Positions 27,382-37,387 of a stretch of 62,023 nucleotides of DNA are shown here, in pieces. The stretch covers positions 1-62,023 of the forward strand of contig JAIQFL010000013.1 in assembly GCA_020073365.1 (NCBI GenBank), given 5' to 3'. Every line of letters begins with the position of its first letter. The stretch's first letter is position 1. The notes under the pieces were generated by a model that searched no databases, was not told the origin of the DNA, and saw only the letters and a program-made list of their open reading frames with translations. Position numbers and translations under genes: made by a program. Source of the DNA: Terriglobia bacterium (GTDB taxonomy: Bacteria > Acidobacteriota > Terriglobia > Bryobacterales > Bryobacteraceae).

Positions 27382-28077
27382 CTACGCCGGCTTGGCGTTT
27401 TCTTCCACCAACTCGCCTTTTTCGAGGTGCTGCACCTTGCTGGCGAACTGCGCGGCGTGCGGGTCGTGAGTCACCATCACCACGGTCTTGCCGAAATCCT
27501 TGTTCAGCTTGGAGAGGATGGTCAGCACCTCCAGCGCCGAGGCCGCGTCCAGGTTGCCCGTAGGCTCGTCAGCGAGAATCAGGGCCGGGTCGGTCACGAT
27601 GGCACGCGCGATCGCCACACGCTGCTCCTGGCCGCCGGAAAGTTGCCGTGGGAAATGGTGAAGCCGGTCGCCCAATCCCACCAGCTTCAGCGCGGTCGCG
27701 GCATGCTCGATCCGCTCCGCCTTCTTGAGATTGGTAAGCTTCAAAGGCAGTTCCACGTTCTCCAGCGCGGTCAGCACCGGAATCAGGTTGAATTGCTGGA
27801 AGATGAAGCCGACATTTTCGTTCCGCCAGTGCGCAATCTCGCGATCGCTCAGCTCCCGCAGATTGTGGCCCAGCACGCGGATATCGCCGCTGGTGGGCCG
27901 GTCCATGGCCGCCGCCAGGTGCAGCAGCGTGGATTTTCCCGAGCCCGACGGCCCCATCAGCGCCATGAACTCGCCTTTGTGGATCTCCAGGCTCACATCC
28001 TTCAACGCGATCACGTGGAACTCATCGCGCACGTACTCCTTGGTGAGATTGCGTGTTTCAATGACGACTTCGCTCAT
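27382..28077 (-). CDS. ABC exporter ATPase (MacB/LolD type)
   Basis: 231 residues with every ABC motif: Walker [10 protein letters not shown]-loop IFQQFNLIP, signature LSGGQEQR, Walker [11 protein letters not shown] and the H-loop MVTHDP. The sequence is of the LolD/MacB/FtsE class that works with FtsX-fold permeases. It lies 6 bases after the adaptor gene and is last in the operon permease-permease-adaptor-ATPase (31778 to 27382). It should power a tripartite efflux or lipoprotein-type exporter; the cargo is unknown and no TolC-like gene is present in the window. Confidence 0.93.
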   Translation of the reverse strand: MSEVVIETRNLTKEYVRDEFHVIALKDVSLEIHKGEFMALMGPSGSGKSTLLHLAAAMDRPTSGDIRVLGHNLRELSDREIAHWRNENVGFIFQQFNLIPVLTALENVELPLKLTNLKKAERIEHAATALKLVGLGDRLHHFPRQLSGGQEQRVAIARAIVTDPALILADEPTGNLDAASALEVLTILSKLNKDFGKTVVMVTHDPHAAQFASKVQHLEKGELVEENAKPA

Positions 28078-28083
28078 AACGTT

Positions 28084-29421
28084 TCAGGCCTTCTGGCGAA
28101 CTCTATCTCCGTCCTTCAAGGCCGCCGGTGGAGTCACGATCAGATCCTCTCCCCCGATCAGCCCTTCTTCAATCCGGATGCCCGATCCGCTGGTAGCCCC
28201 GGTCTTAACGACCCGGCGCACAGCCTTGCCGTCGAGGAACACAAACACCGCACCATCGCGCACGGCCGCCGACGGCACGATCACCACGGGCTTGGCAACC
28301 ACGTTGCCCGTAGCGGCTGGCTTCTCGTCCGAGAGGAACGCCACGCTGGAGTTCATCTCCGGCCGCAGATACTCGTCCGGCTTCACGATCTTCACCTTGA
28401 TCTGCACGGTGGCCTTCTGACGGTTGGCTTCGGGCGAAAGCTCTTTAATGAAGCCCTCGTACTTGCGGTCCTGGAACGCGTCGGTGGTGACGATGCCGCG
28501 CTGCCCCAGGCGCAGCTTGGCGAAATCGTTCTGGCTGATGTCCAGTTCCACTTCCAGATCGTCGAGATCGGCCAGCGAAACCACGTATCCCTTGGCGCCG
28601 CGATCACCCACGAAGCTGGTGGTGACGAACTCGCCCTTTTCCACGGCGCGCTCCAGGATCGTCCCCGTGACTGGCGCGCGGATAATGGTGTTGGCCAGGT
28701 TGGTCTCGGCGTAGGCCACCGTGCCCTTGGCCTGCTGCACCTGGCCGCGCATCGAATCGATCTCCTCCTGCCGCGGCCCCAGCTTCACCAGGTCGTAACC
28801 CTTCTGCAGCGAATTCACTTTGTGGATGGCGGAGTCGTGACGGGCCTGGGCGTCATCCAGCGCCTGTCTGGACATGACGCCATCGCGCACGAGCGGCTGG
28901 GTGCGGTCGAGCGTGACTTTGGCGTTCACCAGATCGGCCTTGGCCGCATCCAGGTTGGCCTGCGCCTGTGCGATCTCCTCGGGACGCGAGCCGTGCAGCC
29001 CTTCATCCAGCTTGGCCTGCAGGGTCGCCAGTTGGCCCCTGGCCTGTTCAAGCTGCGCCTGGTACTCGTCGTCTTCCAGCCGCACCACCACCTGGCCCTC
29101 CTTGACATGGTCGCCCTTGTCCACTCCGATCCACATGACCTTGCCGACCACCTTGGCGGCCACCTCGATCTTGTGCGCGGCCACGATGTAGCCGGTGGCA
29201 TTGAGGATCACGCCCTGCGGCGCGCTGGCGGCGCTGACCGATTTCACGCGCGCGACCTCCACCACTGGCGCGGTGTTCAGCCTTTCAGACAGCAGCCGCC
29301 AGGCGCCGAGTAGCAGGAACACCAACACACCGGCGACGATCCAGCGCGTGGCCCATTTCGAGGGCTCCGTGGAGCGTCGCTTGGTGCGATCGATCTGAAG
29401 ATTCTTGAGTTCCGCATCCAT
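28084..29421 (-). CDS. Periplasmic adaptor protein (HlyD/MFP family)
   Basis: 445 residues. A single N-terminal helix (WIVAGVLVFLLLGAWRLL) anchors it in the inner membrane. Split lipoyl halves (ATGYIVAAHKIEVAAKVVGK and TIIRAPVTGTILERAVEKGE) flank a long coiled-coil hairpin at residues about 105-225, followed by a beta-barrel domain and a membrane-proximal part. It should bridge the two FtsX-type permeases to an outer-membrane channel. Gap to the upstream permease gene is 36 bases. Confidence 0.92.
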   Translation of the reverse strand: MDAELKNLQIDRTKRRSTEPSKWATRWIVAGVLVFLLLGAWRLLSERLNTAPVVEVARVKSVSAASAPQGVILNATGYIVAAHKIEVAAKVVGKVMWIGVDKGDHVKEGQVVVRLEDDEYQAQLEQARGQLATLQAKLDEGLHGSRPEEIAQAQANLDAAKADLVNAKVTLDRTQPLVRDGVMSRQALDDAQARHDSAIHKVNSLQKGYDLVKLGPRQEEIDSMRGQVQQAKGTVAYAETNLANTIIRAPVTGTILERAVEKGEFVTTSFVGDRGAKGYVVSLADLDDLEVELDISQNDFAKLRLGQRGIVTTDAFQDRKYEGFIKELSPEANRQKATVQIKVKIVKPDEYLRPEMNSSVAFLSDEKPAATGNVVAKPVVIVPSAAVRDGAVFVFLDGKAVRRVVKTGATSGSGIRIEEGLIGGEDLIVTPPAALKDGDRVRQKA

Positions 29422-29457
29422 AAAATACTCAGCGGGCAGTGCGCCGCCCCACCAGTG

Positions 29458-30621
29458 TCAGACCTCCCGCAGGGCGGTGAGGATCTCCTTCCTCGAAGCC
29501 ATCCGCGCTGGAAAGAGCCCGCCCAGGCAGCCCAGAACCACGGCGAAGGCGATGCCGCCGAGCATGATCCCGGGTGTCACGTGAAAATTGAAAGCCGTCT
29601 CGGAGAAGTTGGAGTTTCCGATCCCCGTCGTAATGCCGTTGAGCGGCATCACCAGCAGACAGCCCAGCACTCCGCCCAGCCCGGAAAGCAGCACCGATTC
29701 CAAGAAGAAGCTGAACAGGATGCTGCCTTGGGAGAACCCCAGGACCCGTAACGTACCGATCTCGCGCGCCCTGCGGGACACCGCGGCATACATCGTATTC
29801 ATGGCCGCGAAACTGCTGCCCACCGCCATGATGATGGCGACGAAGATTCCCGTGTATTCGATGGGCGCCGCCGAGCTGGTTTGCGCCTCATAGTACTGCT
29901 GCTCGGACTGGGCGTTCATGTTAAGCCGCTGGTCGTTGTTGATGTCGTTGACCAGGGCCTTGGCGGTCACCGCATCGGTGGCCTCTACCAGCGCGGAGCT
30001 CAGCACCGACTCGCGCTGGAGATCTGCGCTCACCTGGTTCAGATCGCCCCAGATCTCGCTGCCCTGCTCACCACGGCCGGCATCCATCACGCCAACCACG
30101 TCCCAATCCCCTCGGCCAAAACGAATCTTCTTGCCAATTTCCGCCTCCGGATAGCGCGCTGCGATGGGCTTGCCCACCACCACTTCGCGCCGGCCCTGCT
30201 GAAACCATCGACCGGCGGCGATGTGGATGCCATGCCGCATCTCAATACCCGCCGGGGGCAGACCGCGCATGGTCACGTTAATGCCTTCCTGGTTCTCCGA
30301 GGCGGAGAGATTGATGACCGTTACCACTTCGAGCGAGGCCAGCGGCTGGCCGTCCTTTCCGATTGCGATGCCGGGCTTGAATTTCAAGTCCTGAAACTGT
30401 TCGCGGGCGAAGTTGCTCACGATCTCGGACTCGGAACCCTTCCGAAGCACCAACAGGTGGAGCGGGTCGCCGGAACTCGCAAGCGTGGCCGCAAGTCCGT
30501 TCACCATCGCGAGAATCGCCAACAGAACAGCCACCGTCAGCGCGATTCCGAGTGCCGTCATAATGGTGGTGGTCTTCCGCACGACCAGATTCCGCAGATT
30601 GTAAGCGATAGGGATGGCCAT
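29458..30621 (-). CDS. FtsX/MacB-type ABC permease, second of pair
   Basis: 387 residues. One N-terminal helix ([21 protein letters not shown]), a large periplasmic MacB-type domain, then three helices in the last 120 residues with [16 protein letters not shown] between them. The C-terminus [16 protein letters not shown] is the usual cytosolic coupling end. It is paired with the permease ending 5 bases upstream; the two would form a heterodimer. Confidence 0.92.
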   Translation of the reverse strand: MAIPIAYNLRNLVVRKTTTIMTALGIALTVAVLLAILAMVNGLAATLASSGDPLHLLVLRKGSESEIVSNFAREQFQDLKFKPGIAIGKDGQPLASLEVVTVINLSASENQEGINVTMRGLPPAGIEMRHGIHIAAGRWFQQGRREVVVGKPIAARYPEAEIGKKIRFGRGDWDVVGVMDAGRGEQGSEIWGDLNQVSADLQRESVLSSALVEATDAVTAKALVNDINNDQRLNMNAQSEQQYYEAQTSSAAPIEYTGIFVAIIMAVGSSFAAMNTMYAAVSRRAREIGTLRVLGFSQGSILFSFFLESVLLSGLGGVLGCLLVMPLNGITTGIGNSNFSETAFNFHVTPGIMLGGIAFAVVLGCLGGLFPARMASRKEILTALREV

Positions 30622-30626
30622 GGCCG

Positions 30627-31778
30627 CTAGTCCGTGCTGCGCAGGGCTTCCACGATCGGTGTGCGCGACGCCCCGATGGCCGGTACCAGGGAGCTCAGGA
30701 AGCCGATAGCCACAGCCGTCAGAATACAGGCTACCGCGACAGCGGGCTGGAACGGCGGAACGGGCGGCAGAAACGCCCCAGCGGGACTCTTACCCACGCC
30801 CCCCGTCAGCATGGTGGACAACACAAAACCGATGGTCCCCCCCACCAGGGAGATGGCGCAGGCTTCGCCGAGGATCATGCCGAGGATCGTCCCCGGTGTG
30901 AAGCCCAGCGTCTTGAGCACGCCGACTTCGCGCACGCGCTCGCGCACCGACATCGCCATGGTGTTGGCTGAAACTAACAGGATCGTGAACATCACCGCCC
31001 CCGAGATGCCCACCAGAAACATCTTGACGTTCCCGAGGAGGGAGACGAAGCCCAGCACGTAGGCCTGCTCCGATTCGGTCTTGGTTTGCGCGGTGGAGTT
31101 GTGGAATTCGTTGTCGATCGTCTGGGCGATGCGGGTCGCCGACTCCGGGCGGTCGATTACGGTCACGAAAGTGCCGGCGTTGCCGCGCCGCCGTTCGGGC
31201 AAGCTTTGTTCCAGGTACTCGCGGCTGATGTACATGACCTCGCTGGGGCGCGGGCTATCGAAGATGCCGGCGATGGCGAATTCATAGTCGCCGGGATAAA
31301 TGTCTCCCACCAGGTGAATGCGCTCGCCCACGTGCAGGTTGTATTTGTCGGCCAAATCGCGCCCGATGACGCAGGCCGTGCGGTCCCGAACAAAGGCGCG
31401 GCGCTGGTCCTCGGGAATACGCAGTTCGCTATAGACGGTGAACAGCTTGTCGGTGTCCACGATGAAGCGGGCGAAGAAGTGCTTGGCATCGATGTAGGTG
31501 CCGCCGAACCAGCTCGAAATCATGACTTCCCTCACGCCCGCCACCTGCTTGATGCTGTTTTCGTACGATTCCGGGATAGACACCGTCAGGGAGATGCGGT
31601 TGCGGGTTACCAGGCGCAACGCCTGGTCCGGCGTGGCGTCGCTCAAGTACAGCGCGTGGAACATGGCGATCATGACGCCCAGCAGGCACATGGACACGCC
31701 GATGCTCGCGACCGTCAGGATGGTCCTGCGCCGGTTTCGCCAGGAGTTCCTCAGGATCAGCGGAAGATAGCGAAGCAT
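30627..31778 (-). CDS. FtsX/MacB-type ABC permease, first of pair
   Basis: 383 residues, same plan as the following gene: [20 protein letters not shown] at the start, periplasmic domain, and three C-terminal helices with [18 protein letters not shown] and [16 protein letters not shown]. First gene of the exporter operon. The 142 bases upstream to the TlpA-type gene contain no obvious inverted repeat; the region before ATG 31778 is AT-rich and may hold the promoter. Confidence 0.92.
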   Translation of the reverse strand: MLRYLPLILRNSWRNRRRTILTVASIGVSMCLLGVMIAMFHALYLSDATPDQALRLVTRNRISLTVSIPESYENSIKQVAGVREVMISSWFGGTYIDAKHFFARFIVDTDKLFTVYSELRIPEDQRRAFVRDRTACVIGRDLADKYNLHVGERIHLVGDIYPGDYEFAIAGIFDSPRPSEVMYISREYLEQSLPERRRGNAGTFVTVIDRPESATRIAQTIDNEFHNSTAQTKTESEQAYVLGFVSLLGNVKMFLVGISGAVMFTILLVSANTMAMSVRERVREVGVLKTLGFTPGTILGMILGEACAISLVGGTIGFVLSTMLTGGVGKSPAGAFLPPVPPFQPAVAVACILTAVAIGFLSSLVPAIGASRTPIVEALRSTD

Positions 31779-31920
31779 ATATCCAGTTTACGCATGTAAG
31801 TGGTTCAGAGTTCAAGGGTAGGCCGACCAGTCGCCGTTTTGGGAGGACAAGCTGCGCTTTTCACCGGCGAAAGCTGCGAATTTATCGGCGAACCGACAAC
31901 GGGCAGAGGAGAGGTAACGG

Positions 31921-34080
31921 CTACTTGGGCCGGGCCTTCTCCATGACGCCGACCATCTCGTCGACCCACTGGTCGTCGCCCGAGCCGAAACCAATTCGCT
32001 CCATCTTGAGCACGCCACCGGCATCCACGATCCAGTTGCGGGGAATGCTCAACTCCGGAACCAGTTTGGCTACGTATGCGCTGGCCGGCAGAACCGGGAA
32101 GGTGTACTTGTTCTCGGCCAGGAAAGGCAGGATCAGGCCGGGGTTGTCGTCCGTGTTCAGCGTGATGACCACCAGGTCCTTCCGTTCGCGCACTTTGTTG
32201 AAGAGCTTCTGCAGGTAGGGAAGCTCATTGCGGCACGGCCCGCACCACGTGGCCCAGAGGTTCACCAGCGCGACCTTGCCCTTCAGGTCCGCGAGGCGCC
32301 AGGTCTTTCCTTCGGCGTCCGAGATTTGAAAATCGGGCAGCGGCTTGTCCATTGGGGCCCAACCCATTTGCGTGCTGGCAACGATGGGCGCGGGGGCTTT
32401 GGGAGCCGCAGCCGGCACTGGATGCGGAGAGGCTGCGCCCGTCTTTGCCATCCACGCCTCAAATCCTTCCTCGCTGCCGTTGATCTCTTTCCAAAGCTCG
32501 CGCAGAGACGACGTGCGGTACTGCTCCATCGATGCGTTCATCCTGGTATTGGGATCGGCCAGCATGGCGTTGCGCTCGTAGGTCAGGGCCTCGAGCCTGT
32601 GGCCTTCCGCGCGCGCCCACCTCGCCATGTTGTTCCAGTACATGTATTCGGTCTGCTCGAACTGGCGCTTCTCGAATTCCGGCGCGGAGTCCGCGGGCTT
32701 TTCCTTCATCAGCGAGGGACCCAGCTTAGCCAGCAACTCGTGAGCCTTGTCGTATTTCTTGATCTTGAGATAGATGCCCGCCGCCGAGTTCAGTTGGGAC
32801 CACGCATAGGGCGGCGGCGTCCGTCTCGCCTGGCTATTGACCAGGTACAGATCCGACACCGGCGCGGCCTCCTTGGGCGACTCCAGCGCCGGCAACTGTT
32901 TCACACCCTTCTCCAGAAGATCGGGGAGTTCGCCGTACCGCATATTGTGCCGGGAATAGAATCCCGCCACGGTGAGGTAGGGGGAAGCATACGGAGAAGC
33001 AGCGCCGGGATGTGCCTCATAAACGCGGATCCAATCTTCCGCGGCTTTGACGGTGTCCTCAAGCGGCGCATCCTGCATCATCTGCATCGCCATGAAGCGC
33101 TCATTGCGCGGCTGAGGATCGTCGGGCCACTCGCGAATCCACTCCTCGGTCTGTTTGAGCAGGGTTTCCTGGAAGGCCTCGCGCTCCGAGCCGGTCTTGT
33201 AGGGATGGGTCCGGCGCCACTCGTTGATCGCTTCGGCGGCACCACTGGGGTGGGGAGAGCCGCTCTTGGCCATGTGCTCGTCCACCCACTTGGACCCCTC
33301 CGCGTCACCCAGCATTTTGTACGCGTCGCGAAGTTCGGTCAGCAAGGACCCGATCTTCGCCCAGTCCGCGGCGCGCAGCCGCACCACGTCCTGTCGGATC
33401 CGCTCGCGAACCGGTTCCTGCGCGGACAACGGCGTGGACTTGAATTCCAGCGACCAGAGCGTATTGTAGGATCGGAGGGCCTGCTCGTCGGTCCGTCCCT
33501 CCAGCAGCTTCCGCAGGCTGACCGCGCTCTGGCTGATAAACTCGGGATCGCCAATCGGGTTGATGTATTGGGGAAAATAGCCTTCCAGCGCGTCCGGGCA
33601 AGCCTTCCGGTACTCCACAAGGTTCGTGAGCAACTTCTGGGCATCGCGGAACGCGGGAGCGGAGTAGATCTCCACCAGCTTCAACCGTGCCATGGCATGG
33701 TCCGGCTGGCGTTCCAGTATCCTGTCCAACAGCTTGATGGCTTCGGGGGTATTGGTGCCCTTCAGCGTGCGGGCATACAGCATCAGGTACATCAGGTCAT
33801 CCGGATTTGCATTCAGAAGCGCGTGGTACTCTTCCCGTACCGGCTGTGAAAACAGCCCCTGTTGGTTCACGAACAGTTCCTGGTAGAAGCGATGCGCGAA
33901 GTAGTCCGACGGGAACCGATCGCGGACCTCCTTCGCCGCGGCGATCCGGTCGTCCATCGGCTTGCCGGGAAGGGTGGCCGCCTCGATCGCGGCTTTGACG
34001 TTGGAAGGAGCATCGCAAGGCTGCGCCCAAATGGGAAGCGCTGCGAGAAACAAGAGGCTGAGGAAACTGCGATGGGCCAT
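31921..34080 (-). CDS. Secreted TPR protein with C-terminal TlpA-type thioredoxin domain
   Basis: 719 residues. Signal peptide MAHRSFLSLLFLAALPIWA, then about 550 residues of helical TPR-like repeats, then a redoxin domain from about residue 580 (PDFQISDAEGKTWRLADLKG) with the active site WATWCGPCR. The end has SIPRNWIVDAGG, with the cis-Pro region typical of TlpA/ResA. It probably acts as a periplasmic thiol-disulfide reductase with a protein-binding repeat domain. A family member of this size is common in Acidobacteria. No cytochrome-biogenesis genes are adjacent. Confidence 0.88.
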   Translation of the reverse strand: MAHRSFLSLLFLAALPIWAQPCDAPSNVKAAIEAATLPGKPMDDRIAAAKEVRDRFPSDYFAHRFYQELFVNQQGLFSQPVREEYHALLNANPDDLMYLMLYARTLKGTNTPEAIKLLDRILERQPDHAMARLKLVEIYSAPAFRDAQKLLTNLVEYRKACPDALEGYFPQYINPIGDPEFISQSAVSLRKLLEGRTDEQALRSYNTLWSLEFKSTPLSAQEPVRERIRQDVVRLRAADWAKIGSLLTELRDAYKMLGDAEGSKWVDEHMAKSGSPHPSGAAEAINEWRRTHPYKTGSEREAFQETLLKQTEEWIREWPDDPQPRNERFMAMQMMQDAPLEDTVKAAEDWIRVYEAHPGAASPYASPYLTVAGFYSRHNMRYGELPDLLEKGVKQLPALESPKEAAPVSDLYLVNSQARRTPPPYAWSQLNSAAGIYLKIKKYDKAHELLAKLGPSLMKEKPADSAPEFEKRQFEQTEYMYWNNMARWARAEGHRLEALTYERNAMLADPNTRMNASMEQYRTSSLRELWKEINGSEEGFEAWMAKTGAASPHPVPAAAPKAPAPIVASTQMGWAPMDKPLPDFQISDAEGKTWRLADLKGKVALVNLWATWCGPCRNELPYLQKLFNKVRERKDLVVITLNTDDNPGLILPFLAENKYTFPVLPASAYVAKLVPELSIPRNWIVDAGGVLKMERIGFGSGDDQWVDEMVGVMEKARPK

Positions 34081-34188
34081 AGAGACCTCCGAAAACCTCC
34101 GAAATAGGCCTCCTCCATTATCCTGTTCCCTGAGACGCCTGCGGTTACTCGTCCCCTTCGACTGGTACTAGCGCTTTGTGAAAAATGG

Positions 34189-34213
34189 TACGGGTAACAA
34201 AAACGTACCCGTA
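34189..34213. promoter_or_regulatory. Inverted repeat TACGGGTA-N9-TACCCGTA
   Basis: Perfect 8-nt arms at 34189-34196 and 34206-34213 with an A-rich 9-nt spacer, lying about 110 bases upstream of the TlpA-type gene and 60 bases downstream of the hydroxylase gene. It is either a dimeric repressor site in the TlpA-gene promoter or a weak terminator of the hydroxylase transcript. Nothing else is visible in 34081-34272. Confidence 0.45.
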
Positions 34214-34272
34214 TCCCGTTCATTTACAATCAGTGACCTGGTGGTTCAGTGCGAATGCGCCGGGTCTGGAGT

Positions 34273-35049
34273 CTAGATCCCTAACACTAGCCGAACCGGA
34301 TTCTGCTGCTCGCCTATTCCAAAAGAGAGCTTTCCGTCCACTTTGTCGGGATTGATATAGGTCCCGAACAGGCGATCCCAGACTGTCAACAGGTTGGCCA
34401 TGTTCACCGTGTAGTGTTGCGGGTTATCGCTGTGATGGATGTGATGGTACCGCGGAGTGACAAAAACCCATTCCAGCCAGTTCGATCGCCAGGTGACGTT
34501 CATGTGCATCCAGTCATTCTGAACGGTGCTGCTCACCGCAATCGCCAGACCCATCCACCAGGGCGAGATGTCTACGAAGGGATAAGCCAGGATGTACGGG
34601 ACATTAACCATGAACTGTTGAGGGATTGTAGCCCGCACGCCGCCGAGCCAATACATATACGTAGGCGAATGGTGCCACTTATGCATCTGCCAGAAGTATC
34701 GAGTATGGTGGAGCCTGTGTACCCAGTAGTGACCGAAGTCGGCCAGGATGAAATAAAGCGCCACTCTCAGAGCGAGTGGCAAATGAGAAACGCTCGCTGG
34801 AAATGGGTGATAGCCTGGCACAAAACGGCTCAGATACCTGGCCGCCGGAATAACGACAAATATATATAACCCGCATGCGACAAGATCATTCCAAATGACG
34901 GATCGGTAGGAAACCTTGCGGGCAGGCCGGACCATTTCAAGCGTCGTAAAGAAAACCGCCCTACCGAGAAACAGCAGAGAGAAGAAAACAGCAGGGGAGA
35001 ATAGAAAATTGAACAACTCCTTGCCCAGAAAAGTCTCAATCCTACCCAT
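34273..35049 (-). CDS. Membrane fatty-acid hydroxylase / sterol-desaturase family protein
   Basis: 258 residues from ATG 35049 (GGGAGG upstream); an earlier in-frame start at 35136 lacks a ribosome site. Three to four hydrophobic segments (LFSPAVFFSLLFLGRAVFF; LPLALRVALYFILADF) and the three di-iron His clusters HYWVHRLHH, HKWHH and HHIHHSDN are present. The family introduces hydroxyl or desaturation into lipids such as sterols, carotenoids or ether lipids at the membrane. Base composition is noticeably less GC-rich than its neighbours, compatible with transfer. Confidence 0.92.
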   Translation of the reverse strand: MGRIETFLGKELFNFLFSPAVFFSLLFLGRAVFFTTLEMVRPARKVSYRSVIWNDLVACGLYIFVVIPAARYLSRFVPGYHPFPASVSHLPLALRVALYFILADFGHYWVHRLHHTRYFWQMHKWHHSPTYMYWLGGVRATIPQQFMVNVPYILAYPFVDISPWWMGLAIAVSSTVQNDWMHMNVTWRSNWLEWVFVTPRYHHIHHSDNPQHYTVNMANLLTVWDRLFGTYINPDKVDGKLSFGIGEQQNPVRLVLGI

Positions 35050-35191
35050 GAACGGCTCACCCTCCCGGTTGCAATAGTACGAATATAACAGATTCCCCTG
35101 ACCGGATGGCCGCTCTTGGTGCACTGATGATGGCATTGCTTTGACGGTTCAGTCCAGCGATGGCCGCGCCAAGCCCAGTTCTATCCTACCC

Positions 35192-35683
35192 CCCGCCAAC
35201 TGCCGCAGAACATACGGTAGAATTCCGCCGTTGCGGTAGTACTCCACTTCCGGCGGCGTATCCACACGAACGTCTACTTGAACGCCGTCTCCCAGCCGTC
35301 ATCCGCCATGGCCCGCACGGCGGCTTTCCTCACAGAGCCTCAAATATTACACGCCTGGCTGGTAGAGATACTTCTGGAAGCCGACGAAAATGTACCCCAC
35401 CTCTTCCGGTCTGCCCAAGTCGGCCCAGTCGTCGGCGACACCCTCGGTGCCCGGCGCCAGTTGGTTGCGCAGCCGGATGTTGACCAGCGTCCCGCGCACC
35501 ATCACCTCGTGATTGCCGCGGCGCGCGCCATAGGAGTTGAAGTCCCCCGGTTGGACGCCCTGCGAAATCAGATAGCGGCCCGCCGGGCTGTCCTTGGGAA
35601 TCGATCCCGCGGGAGAAATGTGGTCGGTGGTCACCGAATCGCCCAGCAGCGCCAGAACCCGCATGCCGTGGAGGTCCGTCCCA
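35192..35683 (-). pseudogene. acnA 3'-end copy A (most decayed)
   Basis: Two blocks match the intact acnA at 51393-54059. 35192-35332 corresponds to about the last 47 codons; about 35440-35683 corresponds to [20 protein letters not shown] through [12 protein letters not shown]. About 330 bases of acnA are missing between them, replaced by about 100 bases encoding an unrelated-looking [15 protein letters not shown] stretch. The stop region contains a GGGGGG run that shifts the frame. Same strand as the intact gene and the farthest copy from it. Confidence 0.85.
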
Positions 35684-35745
35684 GAGCAGCGGAATTTGGG
35701 CTCTCCGTTGAGAGGTCCCGTCGGGCATAATGGAATGAGAGACAC

Positions 35746-36012
35746 ATGATGCAAGTAACGTTGGAACTTCCTGAGGACGTGGCGCGGCGCTTCGCTGGGG
35801 ATGCGAGCGGTCTGTCGCGGGCTGCCCTGGAGGCCTTGGCGCTCGAAGGGGTACGTTCCGGCAAGCTCTCAACGGCTCAAGCGCGGCGGCTGCTCGGAAT
35901 CAGGTCTCGGTACGAAATGGATGGCTTTCTGAAGGCGCACGGCATTCTGATCGCGATGACGATCGAGGACGTCCGGCGTGACAGCGATACGGCCCTCGCT
36001 TTCAGCAGATGA
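35746..36012 (+). CDS. UPF0175-family antitoxin-like protein
   Basis: 88 residues (start ATG 35746 or 35749). [43 protein letters not shown] and [14 protein letters not shown] are the hallmarks of UPF0175, small DNA-binding proteins paired with DUF3368/PIN-like toxins. It overlaps the toxin gene start by four bases (ATGA, 36009-36012). The antitoxin is intact although the toxin is not. It begins 62 bases from the acnA copy A breakpoint and is the first gene of the cargo block 35684-41235. Confidence 0.85.
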   Translation: MMQVTLELPEDVARRFAGDASGLSRAALEALALEGVRSGKLSTAQARRLLGIRSRYEMDGFLKAHGILIAMTIEDVRRDSDTALAFSR

Positions 36013-36522
36013 AGGTCGTCATTGCGGATAGGATACATCACCCCTCAACTACCTGATTCTGGTGGGCGCCGTCGAGATACTCCCGCGGCTATACGGGCGG
36101 GTCACAATACCTGACGTTGTGCTGAGGGAACTAACCGACGAAGATGCACCGGAAGAAGTCGCTGGGCGGGCCACAAGGCGGCCCGAATGGATTGAGGTAC
36201 AGGCCACTCCACTCTCAGAGGATTCGTCCTTGGAAGGGCTCGATGAAGGCGAGAGCGCAGCGATTCTGCTGGCTCAGCAACAGGCCGAGGTTTTGCTTCT
36301 GGTTGACGATGCCCCCGGCCGCGCGGAGGCGGTCAAGCGTGGGATACGATGGGGACACTCGAAGTACTTCGAGCCGCGTCACTTCAAGGATTCATCGCGC
36401 TTCCAGTGGTTCTGGCTCGTGTGGTGGCCACCAACTTTCGGGTCTCGAGGTCCTTGGTGGACGAGCTCGTTGACGAATACGAACTGCGAATCCAGAGAAT
36501 CAAGCGGGTGGACAACTCCTGA
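36009..36522 (+). pseudogene. DUF3368 PIN-like toxin, inactivated by two frameshifts
   Basis: The start MKVVIAD is followed by a perfect tandem duplication of GGATA at about 36027-36036; removing five bases restores DTSPLNYLILVGAVEILPRL, the expected family N-terminus. The middle (VTIPDVVLRELTDEDAPEEV, LDEGESAAILLAQQ, LLLVDDAPGR) is intact. A second shift near 36340-36352 moves to the frame of GTLEVLRAASLQGFIALPVV, ending KRVDNS at the TGA 36520-36522. Acidic PIN-type residues remain. The toxin is therefore dead while its antitoxin persists. Confidence 0.85.
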
Positions 36523-36602
36523 GGGTCGTGGGGAGCGGCTCGCCGTGCTACGCGCTCGCCCTCGCATACACTTGCCATGGTATGGTTAGAGCGGTTAGAG
36601 CC

Positions 36603-36872
36603 ATGAGCGACGGGAGCGCTTCGGGTGTTCTTGATGGCCTGCTGGAATCCCTAAGTAGATGTCTGGACGCGGAGTCGGCTCGGCGTGTCGCTGACTTTCG
36701 TCTCAATCCACACGTCCAAGAGAGGGTGGATGTGCTCGCAGAGCGGGCAAATGAGGGCCTTCTTACACCGGAAGAACGGGATGAATATGAGGCCTTCGTG
36801 AATACATCGGACCTCATCGCGATCCTTCAGCTCAAGGCCATGCGCGCCTTGGGTTCGAACCAACCGGCGTGA
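36603..36872 (+). CDS. Small protein of unknown function paired with an HNH gene
   Basis: 89 residues from ATG 36603; earlier in-frame starts (36528, 36582) lack support. Helical throughout, with ESLSRCLDAESARRVADFRL and LLTPEERDEYEAFVNTSDLIAILQLKA. From memory, a similar small protein often precedes the same HNH family in Acidobacteria and cyanobacteria. Its stop overlaps the HNH start by four bases (GTGA), so the two are translated together. It may be an accessory or immunity partner; this is inference. Confidence 0.7.
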   Translation: MSDGSASGVLDGLLESLSRCLDAESARRVADFRLNPHVQERVDVLAERANEGLLTPEERDEYEAFVNTSDLIAILQLKAMRALGSNQPA

Positions 36873-37387
36873 TAGATGCCGCCGCGCGAAACAGGATTCG
36901 CCAGCGGGCGGGCGACCGCTGCGAATATTGTCGGCTCTCGCAAAAGTACAGCCGTCGGACACACCACATCGAGCATATTGTCGCGAAGCAACACGGCGGG
37001 GCCGATGATATGGAGAACCTGGCATTAGCCTGCCACCGCTGCAATCTCCAAAAGGGACTCCTTAAGTTCAACAGCACGCTGTTGAACCCCGCCGGCGGTG
37101 CAGGATCACAACGTGCCCCAGGCGAAGGACGCGGTCGGCGGCGCGAACCGCATCGACGATCGTTAGCGCTTCGGCGGCGGCGCGCCCGCTGGCTCCGGAG
37201 GGATCATCATTCGGAGCGCCGTGATCAGCCAGCGGCCGTTCTCTTTTGTCAATACCCAGGTTTGAACACCTTTCGGATACGGCTTGAGCTCCGTTCCGGT
37301 GAATTCGTAACTCCCGTCAACCAGAGCGACATCCGGCCGGACAAAGCGGATTCGGTCAACGGTTTCGATCTTGCGGGCGTTTTTTAG
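36869..37387 (+). pseudogene. HNH endonuclease, C-terminus lost
   Basis: From GTG 36869 the first 65 residues are a complete HNH module: GDRCEYC, RRTHHIEHIVAKQHGGADD, NLALACHRCNLQKG. After that point (about 37060) the expected family continuation (a Pro-Asn-Leu/Asp-Pro segment) is absent; the frame runs on through Arg-rich sequence antisense to the next gene. A perfect 9-bp hairpin GTTCAACAG-N4-CTGTTGAAC (37066-37087) sits at the break. The core may still fold and bind DNA but the gene is truncated. Confidence 0.65.

Noticed and set aside
35333..35440. Insert in acnA copy A encoding [15 protein letters not shown] as part of a known gene
   Set aside because: I could not match it to any family; too short to annotate separately.
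36850..36865. GGTTCGAACC considered as a tRNA T-loop
   Set aside because: No acceptor or anticodon stems can be formed around it and it lies in a coding frame.
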